A stretch of 14,973 nt of DNA from an uncultured Porphyromonadaceae bacterium. Its GTDB lineage: Bacteria; Bacteroidota; Bacteroidia; Bacteroidales; Muribaculaceae. A model generated the notes under the pieces. The model searched no databases. It was not told the DNA's origin and saw only the letters and a program-made list of their open reading frames with translations. The stretch's first letter is position 1; every line of letters begins with the position of its first letter. Position numbers and translations under genes: made by a program. The stretch covers positions 1 to 14,973 of the forward strand of contig CAMWMW010000002.1 in NCBI GenBank assembly GCA_947175455.1, written 5' to 3'. Shown in pieces: positions 1-6,921 of the stretch.

Positions 1-45
1 CCTCATATGCTTTATAGCAGATGGGGAATTTTTGTTGTTAAAATA

Positions 46-77
46 TTTGTGGAATTGGGGAATAAGATGTTATTTTG
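46..77 (+). promoter_or_regulatory. Probable korAB promoter
   Basis: TTTG at 46-49 is followed, after 20 nt, by TTATTTTG at 70-77. This fits the Bacteroidetes sigma-factor pattern TTTG-N19..21-TAnnTTTG with one mismatch (second base of the -7 box). Transcription would begin near 83, leaving about 48 nt of leader before the korA ATG at 131. No gene can be assigned to bases 1-45, and the gene upstream lies outside the window. Confidence 0.5.
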
Positions 78-130
78 CCGAACAATCTTCAGATTGACAA
101 ATACCAAAAAACACAATAACAACCTTCGTT

Positions 131-1984
131 ATGTTACAGGAAACGAATGTAAAGACCATCGACAAGGTGGTGATTCGCTTTGCCGGCGACTCAGGCGACG
201 GCATGCAGCTTGCGGGAAATATCTTTTCCAACATTTCCGCCGGAGAAGGAAACCAGATCTCCACATTCCCGGATTATCCGGCAGAGATCCGCGCGCCCCA
301 GGGTTCGTTGAGCGGAGTGTCGGGCTATCAGGTGAGTGTGGGCAAGGATGTCCACACCCCCGGCGACCAGGCTGATGTGCTTGTCGCGATGAATCCCGCC
401 GCCCTCAAGACCAATCTCCGCTATCTCAAGCCCGATGGAATCATCGTATGCGACGGAGACTCGTTCACCGGGCAGAATCTCAAAAAGGCGGAATATTCCA
501 CGGAGGATCCAGTAGCCGAGCTCGGCATCAATCCGGCGCGGATCATGCTTGTGCCGATGACCACGCTTCTGAAATCCACACTTGCAGATTCCGGTCTTGA
601 CCAGAAAGGAATGATGAAATGCAAGAACATGCTTGCTCTCGGCATCATCTGCTGGCTGTTTGACCGTCCGGTAGAGGGCGTGCTCAAGAAACTTCAGGCA
701 AAATTCGCCAAGAAGCCGGCAGTATACGAGGCAAACGCAAAGGTTGTGAAAGCCGGATGGGATTATGGTCACAACACGCACAGCTCCATGCCTGTATACC
801 GCATCGAGACAGCTTCGGCGGAGAAAGGCACCTATATAGACGTTACAGGAAACACCGCTACCGCATGGGGTCTGATAATGGCATCCGAGAAGAGCGGACG
901 TCCCCTCTTCCTGGGGTCTTATCCCATTACCCCCGCCACCGACATACTCCACGAGCTTGCCAAACGCAAAGACCTCGGTGTCAAGGCATGTCAGATGGAA
1001 GATGAGATTGCCGGCGTATGTTCCGCCATCGGAGCGTCTTATGCCGGTCACCTCGCGGTGACATCCACATCGGGTCCCGGTCTCGCGTTGAAATCGGAGG
1101 CTATCGGACTTGCCGTCATGGCAGAGCTTCCGCTGGTGGTCATCGATGTCCAGCGCGGAGGTCCATCCACGGGTCTTCCGACCAAAACAGAGCAGACCGA
1201 CCTCATGCAGGCTCTTTACGGCCGCAACGGCGAGTCGCCTCTCTGTGTGCTCTCGGCGGTCAGCCCTACGGACTGCTTCGAGATGGCGTTTCAGGCATGC
1301 CGCATAGCCATTGAACACATGACTCCCGTCATTCTTCTCACCGATGCCTTTATCGGCAACGGCTCATCGGCGTGGCGTGTGCCCGAGAAAGACGATTATC
1401 CGGAAATCAAGGTGCCGCTTGTATCCGCCGGGCGTCTGGAACAGGGCTGGAAACCGTATGACCGCGACAACGACACGTTGGTGAGATACTGGTCGATTCC
1501 CGGCATGGAGAAAGGCATGCACCGTGTCGGCGGTCTTGAGAAAGATTACGACACATCGGTCATCTCGACAGATGCCAGAAACCATGCGCGCATGGTCGAG
1601 ACACGCCGGGAGAAAGTGGCGCGTATCGCACGCGACATACCCCGCATGCAGCCGATGTTCGATGAAGATGCCGACACCATCCTTCTCGGCTGGGGAGGCA
1701 CATACGGTCATCTGCTGACAGCCGCGACCGAACTCAACGCCGCCGGCAGAAAGGTCGCCTTCTGGCAATTCCGCTATATCAATCCTCTGCCCGAGAATGC
1801 GATAGAGGTTCTTTCGAAATACAAGCGCATCATAGTCGCCGAGCTCAATACCGGCATGTTCGCAGACTATCTGCAGATGCACCTGCCCGGCAAGGAGATT
1901 CTCCGCATCAACAAGATCGAAGGACAGCCCTTCCTCGTAAGCGAGGTTGTGGAAGGTGTGATCTCACATATGGAAAACAGATAA
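131..1984 (+). CDS. korA: 2-oxoglutarate:ferredoxin oxidoreductase, alpha subunit (gamma-alpha fusion)
   Basis: This 617-residue cytoplasmic subunit works with KorB to decarboxylate a 2-oxoacid oxidatively, forming acyl-CoA and reduced ferredoxin; in this family the usual substrate is 2-oxoglutarate. Residues ~12-190 form the gamma domain, opening with RFAGDSGDGM. Residues ~235-440 form the pyrimidine-binding domain, with the GSYPITPATDI motif around Tyr264 and a TSTSGPGLALKSEA stretch followed by QRGGPSTGLPTKTEQTD. Residues ~470-600 match the transketolase-C-like domain, with GWGGTYGHL and NTGMFADYLQM. The length suits the fused KorA form common in Bacteroidetes. The ATG at 131 lies just before the conserved N-terminus. 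korB starts 31 nt after the stop, so the two are probably one operon. Substrate choice within the 2-oxoacid family is inferred from overall motif resemblance, not proven. Confidence 0.93.
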   Translation: MLQETNVKTIDKVVIRFAGDSGDGMQLAGNIFSNISAGEGNQISTFPDYPAEIRAPQGSLSGVSGYQVSVGKDVHTPGDQADVLVAMNPAALKTNLRYLKPDGIIVCDGDSFTGQNLKKAEYSTEDPVAELGINPARIMLVPMTTLLKSTLADSGLDQKGMMKCKNMLALGIICWLFDRPVEGVLKKLQAKFAKKPAVYEANAKVVKAGWDYGHNTHSSMPVYRIETASAEKGTYIDVTGNTATAWGLIMASEKSGRPLFLGSYPITPATDILHELAKRKDLGVKACQMEDEIAGVCSAIGASYAGHLAVTSTSGPGLALKSEAIGLAVMAELPLVVIDVQRGGPSTGLPTKTEQTDLMQALYGRNGESPLCVLSAVSPTDCFEMAFQACRIAIEHMTPVILLTDAFIGNGSSAWRVPEKDDYPEIKVPLVSAGRLEQGWKPYDRDNDTLVRYWSIPGMEKGMHRVGGLEKDYDTSVISTDARNHARMVETRREKVARIARDIPRMQPMFDEDADTILLGWGGTYGHLLTAATELNAAGRKVAFWQFRYINPLPENAIEVLSKYKRIIVAELNTGMFADYLQMHLPGKEILRINKIEGQPFLVSEVVEGVISHMENR

Positions 1985-2015
1985 CGGAAGTATAACCCAA
2001 TCAAAAACTCCAACA

Positions 2016-2918
2016 ATGGAAGAGACAAAGACCACGGGCTATACGCCCGCCGATTATAAGAACAGCCAGAACGCCCGCTGGTGTCCCGGCTGCGGAGACC
2101 ACGCCATTCTCAATGTGCTTCACAAGGCGATGGCGGTTATAGGAGTCGCCCCCAAAGACACAGCCGTAATATCAGGCATCGGCTGCTCCTCGCGTCTTCC
2201 CTATTATATGAACACATACGGCATGCATACCATACACGGACGTGCGGCGGCAATCGCAACCGGTGTCAAGACCGCCAACCCGGAGCTTACGGTATGGCAG
2301 ATATCGGGCGACGGCGACGGACTCGCCATAGGCGGCAATCACTTCATTCATGCCGTGCGCCGCAATGTGGACATCAACATGCTTCTTTTCAACAACAAGA
2401 TATACGGTCTTACCAAAGGGCAGTATTCCCCGACTTCCGACCGCGGAGCGGTGACGAAATCGAGTCCTTACGGCACAGTCGAGGATCCCTTCATTCCCGC
2501 GGAACTGTGTTTCGGGGCGAGGGGCAACTTCTTTGCCCGTGGAATAGACATCACTCTTGACATCACCCGCGACTGCATGGTTGCCGCAGCGCGTCACAAG
2601 GGAGCGGCAGTCGTGGAGGTTCTTCAGAACTGTGTGATATTCAACAATGGCGTGCATTCATATTTCACCGACAAAGACCAGCGTGCCGACCATACGATTC
2701 TTCTCCGCCACGGCGAGAAAATGCTTTTCGGAAAGAATATGGACAAAGGTCTGGTACAGGACGGCTTCGGACTGAAGGCGGTGACAGTGGGCGAAGACGG
2801 CTATACAATCGACGATGTGCTGGTTCACGACGCACATTGCGAGCAGAACTTCCTCCAGCAGCAGCTCGCCATGATGGACGGACACGAGCTTCCTGTGGCA
2901 AGTCGGAGTCATCCGTGA
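2016..2918 (+). CDS. korB: 2-oxoglutarate:ferredoxin oxidoreductase, beta subunit (frameshifted near its end)
   Basis: KorB is the thiamine-diphosphate-binding partner of KorA. The open frame gives 300 residues. WCPGCGDH (Cys23, Cys26) near the N-terminus is typical of the beta subunit. SGIGCSSRLPYYMNTYGMHT follows. The ThDP/Mg motif runs from GDGDG (Asp99) to the NN of LLFNNKIYGLTKGQYSPTS. The frame ends in SRSHP-stop, which does not look like the family C-terminus. One base later in phase, from 2905, the expected continuation GVIRDYQAPSYETEV reads on to a stop at 3042. A single extra base around 2900-2904 (for example AA where A is expected in GCAAGTC) explains this. Repaired, the protein would be about 341 residues, close to the family length as I recall it. 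Whether the break is real or a sequencing error cannot be told here. The catalytic motifs are upstream of the shift. Confidence 0.9.
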   Translation: MEETKTTGYTPADYKNSQNARWCPGCGDHAILNVLHKAMAVIGVAPKDTAVISGIGCSSRLPYYMNTYGMHTIHGRAAAIATGVKTANPELTVWQISGDGDGLAIGGNHFIHAVRRNVDINMLLFNNKIYGLTKGQYSPTSDRGAVTKSSPYGTVEDPFIPAELCFGARGNFFARGIDITLDITRDCMVAAARHKGAAVVEVLQNCVIFNNGVHSYFTDKDQRADHTILLRHGEKMLFGKNMDKGLVQDGFGLKAVTVGEDGYTIDDVLVHDAHCEQNFLQQQLAMMDGHELPVASRSHP

Positions 2919-3042
2919 CTATCAGGCTCCTTCGTATGAGACGGAGGTAGAGCGTCAGGTCGCGGAGGTCAGGGAGAAGAAAGGTTTCACCTCGCTGCGC
3001 GACATGATACTCAGGACCTGCGAAAGCTGGACAATAGAATAA
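2905..3042 (+). pseudogene. korB: Out-of-frame C-terminal segment of korB
   Basis: These 45 codons plus TAA lie in the +1 frame relative to the korB open frame. They translate to GVIRDYQAPSYETEVERQ, continue through a charged helix (VREKKG), and end in ESWTIE. This resembles the normal C-terminal tail of Bacteroidales KorB. There is no start codon at its head and no stop inside it, so it is the severed end of korB rather than a separate gene. The intact frame suggests either a very recent mutation or a base-call or assembly error. Confidence 0.8.
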
Positions 3043-3084
3043 TCAGGAGAGTATATCCCGGTTCCTGTAAACCGGAGCAATGAT

Positions 3085-3129
3085 AAATTTGCTTTTGTGC
3101 ATAAAATCATGCACAAAAGCAAATTTTTT
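3085..3129 (+). terminator. Strong hairpin terminator after korAB
   Basis: The arms at 3085-3102 and 3109-3126 are perfectly complementary over 18 bp, with a 6-nt loop (AAAATC). The 3' side runs into six T (3124-3129). The 5' arm is A/T-rich at its base and contains GCTTTTGTGCAT. It separates korAB from acpP-fabF. The rest of the 3043-3237 gap holds only a weak -7 box for acpP and a partial third copy of the arm sequence (3126-3134). Confidence 0.8.
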
Positions 3130-3173
3130 GTGCACATTTTAATGAAAAATTTCCATAATTGAAATATTTTGAT

Positions 3174-3181
3174 TTACTTTG
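3174..3181 (+). promoter_or_regulatory. Possible acpP -7 promoter element
   Basis: TTACTTTG differs from TAnnTTTG at one base and sits 57 nt before the acpP ATG. I see no convincing TTG at the right distance upstream; the TTG at 3159-3161 is only 12 nt away. A promoter is expected here because a strong terminator precedes acpP, but the exact element is uncertain. Confidence 0.35.
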
Positions 3182-3237
3182 CACTCTGAAATAAAGAAAA
3201 ATAAGAAAAATTATTAACATCTAAAAATCTTATTGAT

Positions 3238-3474
3238 ATGTCAGACATTGAAAAAAGAGTAAAAGAGATCATTGTAGACAAACTCACAGTAGATGAGAAC
3301 GAAGTAACTCCTACCGCTGAATTCAGCAAAGATCTCGGCGCAGACTCACTCGACACCGTAGAGCTCATCATGGAGTTCGAGAAAGAATTTGACATTACTA
3401 TTCCCGACGCAGAGGCAGAGAAGATCTCGACTGTTGGCGACGCCATCAGCTATATCGAGGAACACAGCAAATAA
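3238..3474 (+). CDS. acpP: Acyl carrier protein
   Basis: This small acidic 78-residue protein carries growing fatty-acyl chains on a phosphopantetheine arm during type II fatty-acid synthesis in the cytoplasm. The attachment motif [12 protein letters not shown] places the modified serine at Ser37. The surrounding sequence (FSKDLG before, [17 protein letters not shown] after) is classic ACP, and the length is normal. It starts at an ATG preceded by an A-rich stretch and ends 9 nt before fabF. It is therefore almost certainly co-transcribed with the synthase that uses it. Confidence 0.97.
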   Translation: MSDIEKRVKEIIVDKLTVDENEVTPTAEFSKDLGADSLDTVELIMEFEKEFDITIPDAEAEKISTVGDAISYIEEHSK

Positions 3475-3483
3475 TCAGGTTTC

Positions 3484-4749
3484 ATGGAATTAAAGAGAGT
3501 TGTAATAACGGGACTCGGAGCCTTGACTCCGATCGGCAACGATGTGGCGACGACCTGGGAGAATGCCAAGGCCGGCAAGAGCGGTGCCGCCCCGATTACA
3601 CACTTCGACGCAGCCAAATTCAAGACTCAGTTCGCATGTGAGGTCAAGGATTTTGATCCTTCCGCGCATTTCGACCGCAAGAAAGCCCGTCAGCTTGACC
3701 TTTACGCCATGTATGCGCTCAAGGCTGCCGACGAGGCAATCGAAGACGCGGGTCTTGAAGGCGAGGGAGTCGACAAGAACCGTGTCGGCGTTATTTTCGC
3801 GGCAGGTATCGGCGGTCTCCACACATTTGAGGAGGAAGCCGGATATTTCGCACTTCATGGCTCGGAGCAGGGACCCAAATACAATCCCTTCTTCATCCCC
3901 AAGATGATTGCCGACATCGCAGCCGGCCACATCTCTATCGAGCATGAGTTCAGAGGCCCGAATTTCGCGACAGTATCGGCTTGTGCTTCTTCCAACCATG
4001 CCCTTATAGACGCGTACAACTATATCCGTCTGGGCATGGCGGACGCTATTGTGGCAGGCGGCGCCGAAGCAGCGGTTTTCCCCGCAGGAGTAGGTGGCTT
4101 CAATTCCATGAAGGCACTCTCTACCCGTAATGAAGAATGTGAAAAGGCATCCCGTCCGTTCAGCGGTTCCCGCGACGGTTTTGTAATCGGCGAAGGCGCT
4201 GCCGCTCTTGTTCTTGAAGAGCTTGAGCACGCCAAAGCACGCGGTGCGCATATTTACGCGGAGGTTGCCGGAGGAGGCATGAGTGCCGACGCATATCATA
4301 TCACCGCCACCCATCCCGAAGGTCTCGGTGCCGTTATCGGCATGGAGAACGCACTTAAGGATGCGGGCATGAAGCCTGAGGATATCGATTACATCAACAT
4401 GCACGGCACATCGACTCCCGTAGGAGACATCGGTGAGGTCAAGGCTATCCAGAAAGTTTTCGGAGAGCACGCATACAAGATGAATCTCAGCTCCACCAAG
4501 TCGATGACCGGTCACCTTCTCGGCGCAGCCGGCGCGCTTGAGGCTGTTCTCAGTGTCAAGTCTCTCAACGACAATATCGTTCCTCCCACAATCAATCATG
4601 AGGAGGGAGACAATGACCCTGAAATCGATTATAATCTCAACTTCACATTCAACGAGGCGCAGCCCCGTGAAATCAACGCCGTTCTCTCGAATACGTTCGG
4701 TTTCGGAGGTCATAACGCTTCAGTGATCCTCAAGAAATATAAAGGCTAA
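3484..4749 (+). CDS. fabF: 3-oxoacyl-[acyl-carrier-protein] synthase II (KAS II)
   Basis: This enzyme condenses malonyl-ACP with acyl-ACP in chain elongation and so works directly on the product of acpP just upstream. At 421 residues it has the usual KAS II length. The Cys-His-His triad is visible: Cys167 in SACASSNHA, His307 in NMHGTSTPVGD and His344 in MTGHLLGAAG. The C-terminal loop SNTFGFGGHNASVIL is also present. The N-terminus KRVVITGLGALTPIG fixes the ATG at 3484. A terminator follows 24 nt after the stop, closing the acpP-fabF unit. In Bacteroides, as I recall, rnc (RNase III) follows fabF; here gyrB does. Confidence 0.96.
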   Translation: MELKRVVITGLGALTPIGNDVATTWENAKAGKSGAAPITHFDAAKFKTQFACEVKDFDPSAHFDRKKARQLDLYAMYALKAADEAIEDAGLEGEGVDKNRVGVIFAAGIGGLHTFEEEAGYFALHGSEQGPKYNPFFIPKMIADIAAGHISIEHEFRGPNFATVSACASSNHALIDAYNYIRLGMADAIVAGGAEAAVFPAGVGGFNSMKALSTRNEECEKASRPFSGSRDGFVIGEGAAALVLEELEHAKARGAHIYAEVAGGGMSADAYHITATHPEGLGAVIGMENALKDAGMKPEDIDYINMHGTSTPVGDIGEVKAIQKVFGEHAYKMNLSSTKSMTGHLLGAAGALEAVLSVKSLNDNIVPPTINHEEGDNDPEIDYNLNFTFNEAQPREINAVLSNTFGFGGHNASVILKKYKG

Positions 4750-4772
4750 GAGAGTCTTTATCATATCAGCAG

Positions 4773-4809
4773 AAGGAAGATTCCGCAAATGTGGAGTCTT
4801 CCTTTTTTT
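4773..4809 (+). terminator. Rho-independent terminator after fabF
   Basis: The arms AAGGAAGATTCC (4773-4784) and GGAGTCTTCCTT (4793-4804) pair over 12 bp with one G-U wobble and an 8-nt loop. They end in a T-run through 4809. The structure separates acpP-fabF from gyrB. Confidence 0.8.
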
Positions 4810-4900
4810 GATATTGCCGGGTAAGTCCGGTTTAGTGATTTTATTGGATGAACGCGGATATATTTGGAAGCAGGGAAGTGTGAATGTCAGTTTTTTTTAT

Positions 4901-4908
4901 TAAATTTG
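4901..4908 (+). promoter_or_regulatory. gyrB promoter -7 element
   Basis: TAAATTTG is a full match to the Bacteroidetes -7 consensus TAnnTTTG. The -33 position holds GTG rather than TTG, so that half is weak. Transcription from this box would start near 4914-4916. An ATG at 4910, just 1 nt after the box, would therefore not be on the transcript, which supports the start at 4946. The leader would be about 30 nt. Confidence 0.55.
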
Positions 4909-4945
4909 TATGTTAAAACCAAGACTGACAAAGATACTGCACAAT

Positions 4946-6904
4946 ATGGCAACAGAAGAAGAAGAGAAAAGATATCAAGCGGATAATATCCAGGTGCTTG
5001 AAGGACTTGAGGCGGTGCGCAAGCGTCCGTCGATGTATATCGGCGACACAGGCGTGCGCGGCTTGCATCATCTGGTTTACGAGGTGGTCGACAACTCTAT
5101 CGACGAGGCTCTCGCCGGTTTTGCCAGCCATATAGACGTGAGCATTCTTGAGGACAATTCCATCAAGGTCGTTGACAATGGCCGAGGCATACCGGTAGAC
5201 ATGCATGAAAAGATGCACAAGCCGGCACTTGAGGTTGTTCTGACAGTGCTTCACGCCGGCGGTAAGTTCGACAAAGGGTCGTATAAGGTGTCCGGTGGTC
5301 TGCACGGTGTCGGCGTAAGCTGCGTGAACGCGTTGTCCGACTATCTGCGTGCCGAGATTCACCGCGACGGCAAAGTGCACATGCAGGAATACGCTTATGG
5401 AAAGCCCACATGCGACCTCACGGTTGTTTCCGAGACAGACCATACGGGAACCACAATCCTTTTCCATCCTGACGCCACAATCTTCAGCGAGACGGTATAT
5501 GACTACGAGACACTCGCCAACCGTCTGCGCGACCTCGCATTCCTTAATGCCGGCATAACACTGACCCTCACCGACGAGCGCGTGCGCGACGAAGAAGGAA
5601 ACCCGAGACGTGACGTTTTCCACAGCGCCGAAGGTCTCAAGGAATTCGTGAAATATATCGATGAAGGCAAGGAACCCCTGATTGAAGACATCATACACCT
5701 CAACACCGAGCGTGGAGGTGTTCCCATTGAGGTCGCAATGACTTATAACACCGACTTCAATGAAAATATATACTCTTACGTCAACAATATCAATACAATA
5801 GAGGGTGGTACTCATCTCACCGGTTTCCGCCGCGGTCTCACATCCACGCTCAAGAAATATGCCGATGACAACCATCTTCTTGAAAAGCTGAAGATAGAGC
5901 TTTCCAAGGAGGACTTCCGTGACGGTCTGACAGCGGTGATTTCCGTAAAGGTAGCTGAACCTCAGTTCGAGGGTCAGACAAAGACCAAACTCGGCAACAA
6001 CGAGGTCGGAGGAGTCGTTCAGAGCGCGGTGAGCGAGGCTTTGCGTTATTATCTTGAGGAGCACCCGGCGCAGGCAAAGGCGATTGTCAACAAGGTTGTG
6101 CTTGCGGCGCAGGCACGTCATGCCGCCTACAGCGCCAGAATGCGCGTGCAGAGCAAGAGCCCGTTGTCGGGCGCGGGTCTTCCCGGCAAGCTTGCCCCCT
6201 GCAAGAGCCGTGATGCCGTGGAATGCGAGCTTTTCCTTGTCGAGGGAGATTCGGCGGGAGGTTCCGCAAAGCAGGGCCGCAACCCGAGATATCAGGCAAT
6301 TCTTCCTCTTCGCGGAAAGATTCTGAATGTTGAGAAAGCGATGGAGCATAAAGTGCTCAATTCCGATGAAATCGTCAATATATACAAGGCACTCGGCGTG
6401 ACCATCGGCACGGAGGAGGATTCAAAAGCCCCCAACATGTCGAAACTCCGTTATCACAAGATTGTGATCATGACCGATGCCGATGTCGACGGCGCCCACA
6501 TCGCAACACTGCTCATGACATTCTTCTACCGCCGTATGCGTCCGATCATCGACAACGGCTATCTTTATATCGCGACGCCGCCGCTTTACAAATGCTCCCT
6601 CAAGGGGAAGAAGAATGTAGAGGAATATTGCTGGACAGACCAGCAGGTACAGCGCTTTGTCGATGACAAATGCAACGGAGAGCGCAACAGACTTGTTCTG
6701 CAGCGATACAAAGGTCTCGGTGAGATGAATCCCGAGCAGCTCTGGGAAACCACCATGGATCCGGAAAACCGTATGCTCAAGCAGGTGACGCTGACCAATG
6801 CCGCCGAAGCCGACCGCACATTCTCCGTGCTTATGGGCGAGGAGGTTGCGCCGCGCCGCGATTTCATAGAGGCTCACGCTTCTTATGCGAATATAGACGC
6901 GTAA
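4946..6904 (+). CDS. gyrB: DNA gyrase subunit B
   Basis: This is the ATPase subunit of the A2B2 topoisomerase that introduces negative supercoils. The chosen start (MATEEEEKRY) gives 652 residues. The GHKL ATPase motifs are present: EVVDNSIDEA (Glu46, Asn50), DNGRGIP and GGLHGVGVSCVNALS. The transducer domain follows at ~235-400. The TOPRIM domain shows LVEGDSAGG (Glu433) and MTDADVDGAHI (Asp511, Asp513, Asp515). The C-terminal QRYKGLGEMNPEQLWETTM motif confirms GyrB over unrelated GHKL proteins. The length matches the short GyrB without the E. coli insert. An in-frame ATG 12 codons upstream (4910) is rejected because it touches the -7 promoter box and adds sequence unlike the family. ParE is an alternative but less likely name. 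The gene is single and convergent with the glycosyltransferase, with 17 nt between them. Confidence 0.95.
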   Translation: MATEEEEKRYQADNIQVLEGLEAVRKRPSMYIGDTGVRGLHHLVYEVVDNSIDEALAGFASHIDVSILEDNSIKVVDNGRGIPVDMHEKMHKPALEVVLTVLHAGGKFDKGSYKVSGGLHGVGVSCVNALSDYLRAEIHRDGKVHMQEYAYGKPTCDLTVVSETDHTGTTILFHPDATIFSETVYDYETLANRLRDLAFLNAGITLTLTDERVRDEEGNPRRDVFHSAEGLKEFVKYIDEGKEPLIEDIIHLNTERGGVPIEVAMTYNTDFNENIYSYVNNINTIEGGTHLTGFRRGLTSTLKKYADDNHLLEKLKIELSKEDFRDGLTAVISVKVAEPQFEGQTKTKLGNNEVGGVVQSAVSEALRYYLEEHPAQAKAIVNKVVLAAQARHAAYSARMRVQSKSPLSGAGLPGKLAPCKSRDAVECELFLVEGDSAGGSAKQGRNPRYQAILPLRGKILNVEKAMEHKVLNSDEIVNIYKALGVTIGTEEDSKAPNMSKLRYHKIVIMTDADVDGAHIATLLMTFFYRRMRPIIDNGYLYIATPPLYKCSLKGKKNVEEYCWTDQQVQRFVDDKCNGERNRLVLQRYKGLGEMNPEQLWETTMDPENRMLKQVTLTNAAEADRTFSVLMGEEVAPRRDFIEAHASYANIDA

Positions 6905-6921
6905 ATCAGCGCTGCGGCAGA

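Noticed and set aside
191..1318. Long minus-strand open frame opposite korA (and similar ones opposite fabF and gyrB)
   Set aside because: These are shadows of strongly coding plus-strand genes with GC-rich third positions. Their translations are Cys/His/Arg-rich and resemble no family.
2913..2919. Programmed +1 frameshift at CCG-UGA-C in korB, like the prfB stop context
   Set aside because: A shift at this point would lose the GVIR residues expected in the family and leave SRSHP in the protein. A one-base indel at 2899-2904 restores the expected sequence better. There is also no Shine-Dalgarno-like stimulator upstream.
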